From Crenobacter oryzisoli (GTDB taxonomy: Bacteria > Pseudomonadota > Gammaproteobacteria > Burkholderiales > Chromobacteriaceae), in assembly GCF_030385785.1 (NCBI RefSeq), contig NZ_JAUEDK010000002.1, positions 1-64,000 on the forward strand: 64,000 nucleotides of DNA, written 5' to 3'. The first letter of the stretch is position 1; every line of letters starts with the position of its first letter. Positions 44,755 to 54,159 of this stretch are shown in pieces. Under the pieces are notes generated by a model. That model searched no databases. It was not told the DNA's origin and was given only the letters and a program-made list of their open reading frames with translations. The position numbers were made by a program, and so were the translations under genes.

Positions 44755-46392
44755 GTGACTGCCGCCTTCTCTTTCTTCGCGACCCGTCGCTTTCTCCCGC
44801 TGTTCGGCACCCAGTTTCTCGGGGCGCTGAACGACAATCTGCTGAAGACCGCGATCGTGGTGCTGATCAGCTTCCACGGTCTGACCGCCGCCGGCATGCC
44901 GCCGGAGCAGCTGGTGAACCTGGCGGCCGGGCTGTTCATCCTGCCCTATTTTCTGTTTTCGGCGACCGCCGGTAAGGTGTCGGAGAAGTTCGACAAGGCA
45001 CGGGTCGCGAGGATCATCAAGCTGGTCGAGATCGGCATCATGCTGATTGCTGGCACTGGCTTCTTCATGAAGTCGGCAGTGCTGCTACTGATCGCGCTGT
45101 TCATGATGGGGGTGCATTCGACCTTCTTCGGCCCGTTGAAATATTCGGTGCTGCCGCAATACCTCGGCCGGCACGAACTGATCGGTGGCAACGGCCTGAT
45201 CGAGATGGGCACTTTCCTCGCCATCCTGATCGGCCAAATCATCGGCAGCCTGATCACCGGTGGCGGAGCATGGGCCATGGCCAGTGCGACGCTGGCGGTG
45301 GCGCTGCTAGGCTATTTGTCGAGCCGCTTCATGCCCAAGGCGCCGGCGCCGGCGCCGCATATCAGGCTTTCGCCCAACGTGGCAAAGGACTCGGTGACAC
45401 TGGTGCGCGAAGCTTGGGCAATCCGTGATGTACGTGCCGCCATCCTTGGCATTTCATGGTTTTGGCTGATGGGCGCGGTGTACACGACGCAGCTGCCAAC
45501 CTTTACCCGCCTGCATCTAGGGGGCGACGCCACCGTTTACACGCTGATGCTGGCATTGTTTTCCATCGGCATCGGCCTGGGTTCGGTGGTGTGCGCCAAG
45601 CTGTCGCGTGGAGAGCTGCAACTGGGCCTGGTACTGGTCGGCAGCGCAGGCATGACGGTGTTCGGGCTGGATCTGGCACTATCGTCGTTGCCGCACTACC
45701 ATGGCAAGCTCTATACCTTGGCTGAATACATGCTGCTGCCGGGCCACTGGCGCGTGATCGTGTCGATCACCATGCTGGGTTTTTTCGGCGGTTTCTTCAC
45801 CGTGCCGCTCTATACCTGGCTGCAAACGGCCAGCCCCGAAGCGTTCCGCTCGCAGGCGGTGGCGGCCAACAACATCATCAACGGCTTCTACATGGTGGCC
45901 GCTGCGATCGCCAGCGCGGTGGCGCTGATGCTGTACGACAGCATCGCGGTGCTGTTCCTTGGTGTGGCAGTGCTGAACATCGTGGCGACGCTGCACCTGT
46001 TAAAGGCAGGCCCGGCAATCTGGTCCTCGCGCGGGGGGGGGCGGCCGCGCGCCTGCCGCCCCCATCACCCCCCAAAACAAAAGGCCAACCTTGCAGGGTT
46101 GGCCGAACGCTTTTATAGCGACGCTCTACTTAGACCGCCAGCTTCGCCGCCGCATCGCGCAGCGCGGTGCGCAGTCCTTCTTCCACCACCGGGTGGTAGA
46201 ACGGCATCGCCAGCATCGCGTCGATGCTCAGCTGCGACTGGTAGCTCCACGCCAAGAGGTGGGCGATGTGTTCGGCGCGCGGGCCGATCATCTCGGCTCC
46301 GAGGAAGCGGCCGGTCGCCTTGTCGGCGTAGACGTGCAGCAAGCCCCTGTTCTTCAGCATCACGCGGCTGCGGCCCTGGTCCTCGAAACTGA
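44755..46392 (+). CDS. LplT-like MFS transporter with an abnormal C-terminal read-through
   Basis: Residues 1 to about 425 form an MFS transporter: FLPLFGTQFLGALNDNLLKTAIVVL at the start is the signature of the LplT/Aas-type lysophospholipid transporters, with about 12 membrane helices up to LHLLKAGPAIW. After the 9-G tract at 46033-46041 the frame continues for over 100 residues of Arg/Pro/Ser-rich sequence that runs through a terminator hairpin and antisense to lpd. That tail is unlikely to be real. Either a frameshift in the G tract or loss of the stop is responsible. A GTG at 44755 is taken as start; a TTG at 44740 is also possible. Neither has a clear ribosome-binding site. Confidence 0.8.
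   Translation: MTAAFSFFATRRFLPLFGTQFLGALNDNLLKTAIVVLISFHGLTAAGMPPEQLVNLAAGLFILPYFLFSATAGKVSEKFDKARVARIIKLVEIGIMLIAGTGFFMKSAVLLLIALFMMGVHSTFFGPLKYSVLPQYLGRHELIGGNGLIEMGTFLAILIGQIIGSLITGGGAWAMASATLAVALLGYLSSRFMPKAPAPAPHIRLSPNVAKDSVTLVREAWAIRDVRAAILGISWFWLMGAVYTTQLPTFTRLHLGGDATVYTLMLALFSIGIGLGSVVCAKLSRGELQLGLVLVGSAGMTVFGLDLALSSLPHYHGKLYTLAEYMLLPGHWRVIVSITMLGFFGGFFTVPLYTWLQTASPEAFRSQAVAANNIINGFYMVAAAIASAVALMLYDSIAVLFLGVAVLNIVATLHLLKAGPAIWSSRGGGRPRACRPHHPPKQKANLAGLAERFYSDALLRPPASPPHRAARCAVLLPPPGGRTASPASRRCSAATGSSTPRGGRCVRRAGRSSRLRGSGRSPCRRRRAASPCSSASRGCGPGPRN
46033..46041 (+). repeat. Nine-G homopolymer inside the transporter frame
   Basis: A run of nine G sits just after the last membrane helix of the transporter. 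Adding one G would end the frame at a TAG near 46118. It may be a slippage (phase-variable) tract or a sequencing error. Confidence 0.75.
46083..46112. terminator. Bidirectional terminator between the transporter and lpd
   Basis: Stem ggccaacc (46083-46090) pairs with ggttggcc (46097-46104), between convergent genes; aaaa lies on the left and ctttt follows on the right. The stem core is the same as in the rnk and prpF terminators. Confidence 0.8.
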
Positions 46393-47518
46393 CCTCGCCC
46401 ACCGCGATCTCGTTGGCATTGAGGTCGGCGAAGCGCTGGCCAACCATCATGATCTGCGGGTCGGAGAACACCACCGCGATCGGCGCACGACGGTTGAGCG
46501 GCAGCACTTTAGGGTACCGCGCGGCGTTCTCGCCGGCGGCCTTGCCCTCGTCGGCGGCCTCGTGCAGCAGTGGCAGCACATTGTTGGCGTCGCCGGCGAT
46601 GAAGATCGGCGACTTGCCACACTGCAGCGTGTCCGGGTCGAACAGCGGCACGCCGCGAGCATCACGCGTCAGCGAGGTATTTTCCAGGCCTAGGTTCTGC
46701 ACGTTCGGGCTGCGACCGGTGGCGGCCAGCACGTAGTCGAACGACTCAGTCACCTCCTCGCCGTTGAGATCCACGAAGCGCAGCACCGCCTTGTTGCCGT
46801 CACGACGCATCTCCTTCACGTCGGCATCCGGTGCAAGGTAGAACTCCTGCTGGAACGCAATGCGGGCGTAGTCACGGATGGCCGGGTCGGACAGTGGGCC
46901 GACGCCGCCGCGCACACCAAACACCTTCACCCGCACGCCGAGTCGGGATAGCGCCTGACCAAGCTCCAGGCCGATCACGCCCGGGCCGAACACCGCCACA
47001 CTCTCCGGCAGCGCCTCCCAGCTGAACACGTCGTCGTTGACGATCAGCCGGTCGCCCAGCGCCTTGAACGGACTCGGGATCGCCGGGCTGGAACCGGTGG
47101 CAATCACCACGCGGCTGGCGTGCACCCGGGTATCGTCCACTTCCAAGAGGGTGTTGTCGACGAAACGGGCGTAGCCTTCCAGCTTGTCCTCGGCCGGGAT
47201 ACCGTCCACGCCGCGCACCACGAAGCCGACGAAGCGGTCGCGCTCACGGCGCACCCGGTCCATCACCTCGCGGCCGTCGATGCGGATCTCGCCATCAACA
47301 TGCACGCCGAACGGTGCGGTGTGGCGAAGCTCGTGCGCGGCGTCGGCCGCAGCGATCAAGAGCTTGGACGGCATGCAACCGACCCGGGCGCAGGTGGTGC
47401 CATAGGCGCCGCCCTCGATCACGACGGCGGTTTTGCCAGCCGCCTTGGCGGCGCGGTAGGCGGCAAGACCGGCGGTGCCGGCGCCGATCACGGCGATATC
47501 GACATGCAACTGCTTCAT
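46130..47518 (-). CDS. lpd: Dihydrolipoyl dehydrogenase
   Basis: The 462-residue flavoprotein has the FAD-binding motif IAVIGAGTAGLAAYRAA, the redox disulfide in GTTCARVGCMPSKLL, the NAD-binding domain (VAVFGPGVIGLELG), FIAGDAN and the C-terminal catalytic His-Glu pair (PFYHPVVEEGL). This is the short, single form of E3 without a lipoyl domain. It is not adjacent to 2-oxoacid dehydrogenase genes, so it may serve several complexes or act as a general disulfide reductase. Its 3' end overlaps the spurious tail of the transporter frame. Confidence 0.9.
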   Translation of the reverse strand: MKQLHVDIAVIGAGTAGLAAYRAAKAAGKTAVVIEGGAYGTTCARVGCMPSKLLIAAADAAHELRHTAPFGVHVDGEIRIDGREVMDRVRRERDRFVGFVVRGVDGIPAEDKLEGYARFVDNTLLEVDDTRVHASRVVIATGSSPAIPSPFKALGDRLIVNDDVFSWEALPESVAVFGPGVIGLELGQALSRLGVRVKVFGVRGGVGPLSDPAIRDYARIAFQQEFYLAPDADVKEMRRDGNKAVLRFVDLNGEEVTESFDYVLAATGRSPNVQNLGLENTSLTRDARGVPLFDPDTLQCGKSPIFIAGDANNVLPLLHEAADEGKAAGENAARYPKVLPLNRRAPIAVVFSDPQIMMVGQRFADLNANEIAVGEVSFEDQGRSRVMLKNRGLLHVYADKATGRFLGAEMIGPRAEHIAHLLAWSYQSQLSIDAMLAMPFYHPVVEEGLRTALRDAAAKLAV

Positions 47519-47590
47519 GGGGTGTCCTTTCTGTGTGGTTCACACGGAGACGGCACGGCTCTTGCCAAAATACGTCTCGTCTCGATGCGG

Positions 47591-47618
47591 AAAAAAAACG
47601 GGCCGGTTACCCGGCCCG
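47591..47618 (-). terminator. Rho-independent terminator of the peroxiredoxin gene
   Basis: Stem cgggccgg (47599-47606) pairs with ccggcccg (47611-47618), and on the minus strand eight U follow. It separates the peroxiredoxin gene from lpd. Confidence 0.88.
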
Positions 47619-47691
47619 GCAATCGGACGGCCCACCGGGGCCGTTCAGCCGGCGACGTCAGGGTAGAAGCCGCCGGAACACGGGATGTTGC

Positions 47692-48423
47692 TTACGCCTT
47701 GAAGTAGGTTTCCAGCTCGTCGGCGCTGCCGATCAGCTGGCCGTTAATAAACACCTGCGGGGCAGTCATCTTGCCGGACACGGCGCCGAGCACCTTGCCA
47801 CGGATCTTGTTGTCGAGCGGCACATCAACGTAAGCGAGGCCCTTGTCTTCCAGCAGCGCCTTGGCGCGGGCGCAGTGTGGGCAGCCGACCTTACTGAACA
47901 CCACCACCTGATCCGGCTTTTTCGCGTCCTTGTTGATGTAGTCGAGCATGGTGTCGGCATCGGACACCTTGAATGGGTCGCCCGGCTCTTGTGGCTCGAT
48001 GAACATTTTCTCAATCACACCGTCCTTCACCAGCATCGAATAGCGCCAGCTGCGGCGGCCGAAGCCTAAGTCCAGCTTGTCGACCAACATGCCCATGCCT
48101 TCGGTGAAGTCGCCGTTGCCGTCCGGCACCATGGTGATGTTTTGCGCTTCCTGATCCTTCGCCCATTCGTTCATCACAAAGGTGTCGTTGACCGACACGC
48201 ACAAGATGCTGTCGACGCCGTTGGCGGCGAAGGTCGGCGCCAGTTCGTTGTAACGCGGCAGGTGGGTGGACGAGCAGGTCGGGGTAAATGCGCCCGGCAG
48301 CGAGAACACCACCACGGTCTTGCCTTTGAACAATTCGCCGGTGCTGATGTCTTTCCAATCGTTGCCGACGCGGGTGTGGAAGATGACGTTCGGTACGCGT
48401 TGGCCTTCACGGTTCTGCAACAT
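47692..48423 (-). CDS. Peroxiredoxin-glutaredoxin hybrid (PGdx)
   Basis: The 243-residue protein joins a Prx5-type peroxiredoxin (residues 1-160; peroxidatic Cys in PGAFTPTCSSTHLP) to a glutaredoxin (residues 170-243; active site CPHC in FSKVGCPHCARAK, then TAPQVFINGQLIGS). It reduces peroxides directly with glutathione. This fusion is known from Neisseria and Haemophilus. ATG 48423 gives the standard length. Confidence 0.95.
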   Translation of the reverse strand: MLQNREGQRVPNVIFHTRVGNDWKDISTGELFKGKTVVVFSLPGAFTPTCSSTHLPRYNELAPTFAANGVDSILCVSVNDTFVMNEWAKDQEAQNITMVPDGNGDFTEGMGMLVDKLDLGFGRRSWRYSMLVKDGVIEKMFIEPQEPGDPFKVSDADTMLDYINKDAKKPDQVVVFSKVGCPHCARAKALLEDKGLAYVDVPLDNKIRGKVLGAVSGKMTAPQVFINGQLIGSADELETYFKA

Positions 48424-48827
48424 GGTTTGCTCCTTCACGGTAGTGATTTGGGCGACGTTATTCGTCAATCGATGGAGCAATTTTGATAGCAAAAGACAAA
48501 CAGCTCCAATTGATTGTTCAAACGAAATTGATTGCAATATGCTATTGTCCATTGTGAGCGATAGCCCCCCCACTCCAACCTTTTGTCATTTCGAACGGAT
48601 TTTTCCCGTCACAAGCCTGCTGGGATCGGCTGGGTTTTTGTATAATTTGAGATAGCCACGGCAACAATGCCGTCCGAGCCAGCGCCACGCCGCTATTCAT
48701 GCCGCACGCTGGCGAACGCGCCACCGGTCGCCCCTGCGACCTCCCCTCGGCCCGTGAATGCACGGCCGACCAGATGCTGTCAGACGTGCATGAATGCACG
48801 TGATGACTTACCGATACGGATACTGTG
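48424..48827. other. Divergent promoter region of the peroxiredoxin and slt genes
   Basis: A 404-bp gap between divergent genes. The part near the peroxiredoxin gene (about 48470-48560) is AT-rich and contains scattered ATAG/CTAT tetrads, but not with the spacing of an OxyR site. A TATAAT at about 48641-48646 on the plus strand is a candidate -10 for slt, with a poor -35. Confidence 0.45.
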
Positions 48828-50714
48828 ATGTCGACGTTTTTCCGAATGCAATTTCTTCCCGCATTGATGGCAGTGACTTTGGCCGCACCGGCGTTTGCCG
48901 CGGTAGACGACCAGGTGATCGCCGCTCGCGATGCTTGGCGCCGCAACGACATCGCCACCCTAAACAGCATTGCCGCTACCATTACGCCGGGCCAGACGCT
49001 GTCCGCTTACCCTGCCTACTGGGCCGCGCTGAAGGCGGTTGACAGTGACGACGACGTGCAGCCGCAGGCCTTCCTGAACAGCCAGCCGGATAGTGCGATG
49101 ACCGAGCGGGTGCGCAACGAGTGGCTGAAAAAACTCGGCAAACGAGAGGATTGGGTCACTTTCAGCCGTGAGTGGCCCAAGCTCGCTCCCGAGGGTAGTG
49201 ACGAGGAAAGCCGTTGCTACAACGACCTCTATGCGCTGCGCCAAGGCAGGTCCACTGCTAACTACGACGCCTTCCTTGCCAGTCGTCAGATCCCGGATGG
49301 CTGTACCACTCTGATCGTTGCCGCCGCCAACAAGGGTGTGCTTAGCCAGGACTGGGTGCTGCGCCGGGTGCGCCTGCTCCTGGCCGCCAACTATCTCACC
49401 GCAGCCCGCCAGTTGGCCGCTATGACGCTGCTGCCGGTGGATCTGACCCAGCTGTCGCGCAGCTATACCGACCTGTCGACCAGTGGTGGTCAGGAAGCGG
49501 TGCTGTACGATATTGTCAGCCGCGCGCGAGGAGGCAACATCGATGGCGCGGCCAGCCAACTGTTGAGCGTGCAGAATCAACTGAGCAAGGAGCGTACCGC
49601 CTTTGCCTGGGGGCAGTTGGCGCTGTTCTCTGCCAAGAAGCTGGAAATGGGCCAGGCTCTGCAATGGTTCGACAGGGCCGACCCCAATCAGCTGACCGAT
49701 GAACAATGGGAATGGTGGGGCCGCGCCGCGTTGCGTACCCAGCAGTGGCCGACCCTCGACCGGGTGATCGCCCAGATGCCCGACCGATTGTCTAGCAGCA
49801 ACACCTGGCAATACTGGAAGGCCCGCTCGTTGAAGGCCCAGGGGCGTGAAAACGAAGCCCGTCCGTTATTCGCCAAGGTGAGCAACTCGGGGCGCAACTT
49901 CTATGCCTTGCTGTCGCTCGACGAGCTGGGCACCTCGATGGCTTCGGATAGCCGCACAGAGAAGGCCTCCGGCAAGGAGGTCGCCGCGGTGGCCGCCGAG
50001 CCGGCCGTTCAGCGTTCGCTCGCTCTGTTCAACCTGTCCGAGAACTATCGCAAGCCAGAGCTGCGCGAGGACGCGCGCCGAGAATGGCGCTGGGCGATGC
50101 GCGGCAAGTCCGACCAGCAGCTACTGGCAGCGGCGGAGCTAGCCAAGCAGCAGAGCTTCCTCGACATGGCGATCTACAGTGCCGACCGCACCGTCAATGT
50201 GCACGACTACTCCCTACGCTACCTGACCCCGTATCGCGACATCACCCATCGCTACGCCAACCTGATCGGTGTGGATGAGGCTTGGGTGTATGGTCTGATT
50301 CGCCAGGAAAGCCGCTTTGTTTCGGTGGCGCGCTCCGGCGTTGGAGCGTCGGGCCTGATGCAGCTGATGCCCTCCACCGCCAAGTGGGTAGCCGGCAAAA
50401 TCGGCCTGGGCAGTTATGCGGTGAACAACATCGACACTAATATCCAGATGGGCACGTGGTACCTCAGCTATGTGCTCGACAAGCTCGGGCAGGAAGTGCT
50501 TGCCACCGCCGCCTACAACGCTGGCCCGAGCCGAGCCAAGGCTTGGCAGGCCGATGTGCCGATGGAGGGGGCGGTCTACGCCGAGACCATCCCATTCACC
50601 GAGACGCGCGAGTACGTGCAGAAGGTGATGACCAATGCAGCCTACTACGCCAGCGGCTTCGGTGAAGGCCCGCAGTCGCTCAAGCGCCGCATCGGCATCA
50701 TTCCAGCCAAGTAA
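48828..50714 (+). CDS. slt: Soluble lytic murein transglycosylase (Slt70-like)
   Basis: The 628-residue periplasmic enzyme has a signal peptide (ending AAPAFA), a long helical superhelix domain (about residues 30-450) and a C-terminal SLT lysozyme-like domain, with the catalytic glutamate in VYGLIRQESRFVSVARSGVGASGLMQLMP and the AYNAGPSRAKAWQ motif. It cleaves glycan strands to 1,6-anhydro-MurNAc products, the substrate that AnmK recycles. The next gene starts 24 bp downstream. Confidence 0.94.
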   Translation: MSTFFRMQFLPALMAVTLAAPAFAAVDDQVIAARDAWRRNDIATLNSIAATITPGQTLSAYPAYWAALKAVDSDDDVQPQAFLNSQPDSAMTERVRNEWLKKLGKREDWVTFSREWPKLAPEGSDEESRCYNDLYALRQGRSTANYDAFLASRQIPDGCTTLIVAAANKGVLSQDWVLRRVRLLLAANYLTAARQLAAMTLLPVDLTQLSRSYTDLSTSGGQEAVLYDIVSRARGGNIDGAASQLLSVQNQLSKERTAFAWGQLALFSAKKLEMGQALQWFDRADPNQLTDEQWEWWGRAALRTQQWPTLDRVIAQMPDRLSSSNTWQYWKARSLKAQGRENEARPLFAKVSNSGRNFYALLSLDELGTSMASDSRTEKASGKEVAAVAAEPAVQRSLALFNLSENYRKPELREDARREWRWAMRGKSDQQLLAAAELAKQQSFLDMAIYSADRTVNVHDYSLRYLTPYRDITHRYANLIGVDEAWVYGLIRQESRFVSVARSGVGASGLMQLMPSTAKWVAGKIGLGSYAVNNIDTNIQMGTWYLSYVLDKLGQEVLATAAYNAGPSRAKAWQADVPMEGAVYAETIPFTETREYVQKVMTNAAYYASGFGEGPQSLKRRIGIIPAK

Positions 50715-50738
50715 GCCGCCATGTAACGAGGAGACTCA

Positions 50739-51689
50739 ATGAGACGACAACGCATCGCCGTGATCGGCGGCAGCGGCTTCATCGGCACTTACGTCGCCGA
50801 GCATCTGGTTCGCAAAGACGTCGAGCTAACCATAGCCACTCGTTGGCGCGAGGCAGGCAAGGCGCGACTCGCTCTACTACCCAAGGTTGAGCTCACCCCG
50901 GTCGACACCACCAACCAGGCCGCGCTGACCGCGCTGTTGACCGGGCATGATGCAGTGGTCAGCATGGTCGGCATCCTGCACGGTAGCCGGCGTGATTTCG
51001 AGAGCGCCCATGTTGAACTGGTCGATCGCATCGTCACCGCTTGCCGGACCAACGGCATCAGCCGCCTGGTGCACATTAGCGCGCTCGGCTCCGATCCAGA
51101 GGGGCCATCGCTCTACCAGCAGAGCAAAGGACACGGCGAGCAGGTGATCATGGCGAGTAACCTTGACTGGACCATTTTGCGCCCCTCGGTCGTGTTCGGC
51201 CGCGGCGATAGCTTCCTGACCATGTTCGCGCGTCTGGCCAAGCAGTTGCCTGTGCTGCCGCTTGCCGGCGCCAGTACCCGCTTCCAGCCGGTATGGGTCG
51301 ACGACGTTGCGCGCGCGGTGGTTGCCTGTCTCGAGCGGGACGCCACAATAGGCCAGAAGCTTGAGCTGGCCGGGCCGAAGGTCTACACATTGGCCGAGCT
51401 GGTCGACTATATCGCTCACCTCACCGGCCATCCGCGCCCGATCATCGGCCTACCCGCTCCACTCGCTTATCTGCAGGCGGCGCTGATGGAGCTTGCACCG
51501 GGCAAGCCGCTGATGAGTCGCGATAATGTGCGCTCACTCTCAGTCGACAACGTCAGCAGCTCGCCCTTTCCAAGCGAGCTGCTCGGTTTTGTGCCGACCG
51601 CGCTCGAAGCGGTGGTACCGGGCTACCTGGCCGGTGACGAGTTCAACGCGACGCTAGCCCGCTACCGCGAGAAGGCGGGGATACGATGA
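50739..51689 (+). CDS. NAD(P)-binding SDR protein (complex I NDUFA9-like)
   Basis: The 316-residue protein is an atypical short-chain dehydrogenase: Rossmann motif [43 protein letters not shown] and [25 protein letters not shown]. These match the family of bacterial proteins related to the NDUFA9 subunit. The catalytic Tyr-x-x-x-Lys is modified to YQQSKGHGE. Function is not established; a role in quinone biosynthesis or respiratory assembly has been proposed for relatives. It overlaps cca by 4 bp. Confidence 0.88.
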   Translation: MRRQRIAVIGGSGFIGTYVAEHLVRKDVELTIATRWREAGKARLALLPKVELTPVDTTNQAALTALLTGHDAVVSMVGILHGSRRDFESAHVELVDRIVTACRTNGISRLVHISALGSDPEGPSLYQQSKGHGEQVIMASNLDWTILRPSVVFGRGDSFLTMFARLAKQLPVLPLAGASTRFQPVWVDDVARAVVACLERDATIGQKLELAGPKVYTLAELVDYIAHLTGHPRPIIGLPAPLAYLQAALMELAPGKPLMSRDNVRSLSVDNVSSSPFPSELLGFVPTALEAVVPGYLAGDEFNATLARYREKAGIR

Positions 51690-52921
51690 AGGCTTACATC
51701 GTCGGCGGCGCCGTACGCGACCGACTGCTCGGCCTGCCGGTGCGTGACCACGACTGGGTGGTAGTCGGCACCACACCCAAGGAGATGCTCGACGCAGGCT
51801 TCCTGCCGGTCGGCAAGGATTTCCCGGTGTTCCTGCACCCGAAGACGCAGGAGGAATACGCGCTGGCGCGCACCGAGCGCAAGACCGCCCCCGGCTATCA
51901 CGGTTTCAGCTTTCATGCGGCGCCGGACGTGACGCTAAATGACGACTTGGCGCGCCGCGATCTGACGATCAACGCGATGGCCGAGGACGAGCATGGCAAT
52001 GTGATCGACCCGTATCACGGCCAGGCAGACCTCGAGGCACGTGTGCTCCGCCATGTCAGCCCGGCGTTTGCCGAAGATCCGGTGCGCATCCTGCGCCTAG
52101 CTCGCTTTGCGGCACGCTTCGGCTTCGAGACCGCGCCGGAGACGCAGGCGTTGATGCGACAGATGGTCGAGGCCGGCGAAGTCGACGCGCTAGTGGCCGA
52201 GCGGGTTTGGCAGGAACTGGGCAAGGGCCTGATGGAGGACAACCCATCGCGGATGTTCCGTGTGCTGCGCGATTGCGGTGCGCTAGCGCGGCTGATCCCG
52301 GAGCTCGACGCGCTGGCCGGCGTGCCGCAACGCGCCGACTATCATCCCGAGATCGATACCTTCGAACACGTGATGCTGGTGCTCGACACCGCCGCCAGAC
52401 TCAACGCGCCGCTGCCGGTGCGTTTTGCTGCGCTGTGTCATGATTTCGGCAAGGCCTTGACGCCGGCCGACATCCTGCCGCGCCATCACGGCCACGACGC
52501 GCGAGGCGAGAAGCCGGTACTGGCGCTGTGTGAGCGCCTGCGCGTGCCGACCGACTGTCGCGACTTGGCACGCCTTGTCACGCTATATCACATCATCATC
52601 CATCAGGCCGGTCAGTTGCGCCCGGCGACGGTGCTAAAGCTGTTCAAGGAGACCGACGCGCTGCGCCGCCCCGAACGCTTCGGCCAATTGCTGTTGGCTT
52701 GCGTTGCCGACGTGCGCGGCCGCCTGCACCGCGAAAACGCCGACTACCCCCAGGCCGACTGGCTTACGGCCATGCTGACCGCCGCCCGCGCGGTCGATGC
52801 CGGCGCTATCGCGCTGGCGCAGCAAGACAAGCGGCAGATTCCGGCGGCGGTCGATGCCGTCCGCGTCGCCGCCATCGCTGCCTGCAAGGACAGCCTCGAT
52901 CTCACCTGTGATGCCCACTGA
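51686..52921 (+). CDS. cca: Multifunctional CCA-adding enzyme
   Basis: The 411-residue protein has a class II nucleotidyltransferase head ([25 protein letters not shown] with the metal-binding Asp pair, then [10 protein letters not shown]) and a C-terminal HD phosphohydrolase domain ([11 protein letters not shown]). It adds or repairs CCA at tRNA 3' ends, and the HD domain gives phosphatase and phosphodiesterase activity. It overlaps the upstream SDR gene and is directly followed by prpF. Confidence 0.96.
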   Translation: MKAYIVGGAVRDRLLGLPVRDHDWVVVGTTPKEMLDAGFLPVGKDFPVFLHPKTQEEYALARTERKTAPGYHGFSFHAAPDVTLNDDLARRDLTINAMAEDEHGNVIDPYHGQADLEARVLRHVSPAFAEDPVRILRLARFAARFGFETAPETQALMRQMVEAGEVDALVAERVWQELGKGLMEDNPSRMFRVLRDCGALARLIPELDALAGVPQRADYHPEIDTFEHVMLVLDTAARLNAPLPVRFAALCHDFGKALTPADILPRHHGHDARGEKPVLALCERLRVPTDCRDLARLVTLYHIIIHQAGQLRPATVLKLFKETDALRRPERFGQLLLACVADVRGRLHRENADYPQADWLTAMLTAARAVDAGAIALAQQDKRQIPAAVDAVRVAAIAACKDSLDLTCDAH

Positions 52922-54031
52922 ATGACTTCCCTCTTCCAACTGAAATCGACGCTGATGCGTGGCGGCACCAGCAAGGGCCTGTTCTTCGCCAGCCATCAGC
53001 TACCCGACGACCCTGCTTTGCTCGAGCGTCTTTTCATCCGCGCGCTGGGCAGCCCCGACCCCTACGGCAAGCAGATCGACGGCGTTGGCACCGGCATCTC
53101 CACCACCAGCAAGGTGGCTATCATCGGCCCGTCCGCCCGGCCCGACTGCGACATCGACTACCTGTTCGGCCATGTTGCAATCGGCGAGGCCCGTGTCGAC
53201 TGGTCGGGCAGCTGCGGCAACCTGACCGCCGCGGTGCCGCTGTTTGCACTGATGGAGCGGATTATCCCTGTGAAGAACGGCCTGGCTGAGGTGCGTATCT
53301 GGCAGGCCAATATCGGAAAGAAGATCATTGCGACGCTCGAGGTTCGCGACGGTGAGCCGCTGTGGGTTGGCGAATATCACATCGACGGTGTCGCCTTCCC
53401 CGGCGCACCGGTGACGCTACGTTTCATCGACCCGGCCGGTGGCGCGTCGGGCAAGCTGTTTCCGACCGGCCGGGTATGCGAAGAGCTGACGCTGCCAGAC
53501 GGCGAACACCTCTCCGCAACCTTGATCGATGCGGGCAACCCAACCGTGTTCGTGCGCGCGACCGATCTGGGCCTTTCTGGTTTCGAAACGGCCGAGCAGT
53601 TGTCGTCCGAAATGCTGACGCGTCTCGAAGCGCTACGTGCCGCTGGTGCGTTGGCGATGGGCTTGGTCGACTCGCTGGAGGCCGCAGCGGCGCAGCCCGC
53701 CACACCTAAGATCAGCTTCGTCGGCGAGGCCAGCGATGAGGGTTGTGCGCTCAACGGTCGCATCCTGTCGATGGGCAGGCTGCATCACGCCTACACCGGC
53801 ACCGGCGCCATCGCGCTGGCCGCCGCCGCAGCTATCAAGGGTACGGTGGTCGCCGAGACGATCGGCCAGCCGTGGCGCGGCAAGCCGCTGACCTTCAGCC
53901 ACGCCAGCGGCCGGCAGACGCTGGAGGCACTGGTATCGCGCCAAGGGCGCGGCTGGCGCATCGACGAGGTGGTCATGACCCGCACCGCGCGACCGCTGAT
54001 GCGTGGTGAGGTGTTCATTCCGCTCGATTGA
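52922..54031 (+). CDS. prpF: PrpF-family isomerase (2-methylaconitate cis-trans isomerase-like)
   Basis: The 369-residue protein has the diaminopimelate-epimerase-like PrpF fold with LMRGGTSKGLFF at the N-terminus, VDWSGSCGNLTAAVP (active-site Cys region) and DAGNPTVFV. PrpF isomerises 2-methyl-trans-aconitate to the cis form in the AcnD branch of the 2-methylcitrate cycle. No prpB, prpC or acnD is adjacent, so its substrate here is uncertain. Its ATG abuts the cca stop. Confidence 0.85.
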   Translation: MTSLFQLKSTLMRGGTSKGLFFASHQLPDDPALLERLFIRALGSPDPYGKQIDGVGTGISTTSKVAIIGPSARPDCDIDYLFGHVAIGEARVDWSGSCGNLTAAVPLFALMERIIPVKNGLAEVRIWQANIGKKIIATLEVRDGEPLWVGEYHIDGVAFPGAPVTLRFIDPAGGASGKLFPTGRVCEELTLPDGEHLSATLIDAGNPTVFVRATDLGLSGFETAEQLSSEMLTRLEALRAAGALAMGLVDSLEAAAAQPATPKISFVGEASDEGCALNGRILSMGRLHHAYTGTGAIALAAAAAIKGTVVAETIGQPWRGKPLTFSHASGRQTLEALVSRQGRGWRIDEVVMTRTARPLMRGEVFIPLD

Positions 54032-54093
54032 AAACCTCGCGTTGCCAGGATCAGCCTCGCTGGCTTCTGTTGACGGCGCCGGGGGTAAAACGA

Positions 54094-54121
54094 AATCGGC
54101 CAACCTCAAGGTTGGCCGATT
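54094..54121. terminator. Terminator between prpF and dusC
   Basis: A perfect 12-bp stem, aatcggccaacc (54094-54105) and ggttggccgatt (54110-54121), with loop tcaa lies between convergent genes. It is nearly the same hairpin as at 746-773. Confidence 0.85.
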
Positions 54122-54159
54122 CGCTCATGCGGGTTTCATCACCCGACAAGCGGACAGGT

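Noticed and set aside
48484-48564. OxyR site upstream of the peroxiredoxin gene
   Set aside because: ATAG and CTAT tetrads occur, but their spacing does not fit the ATAG-N7-CTAT repeat arrangement.
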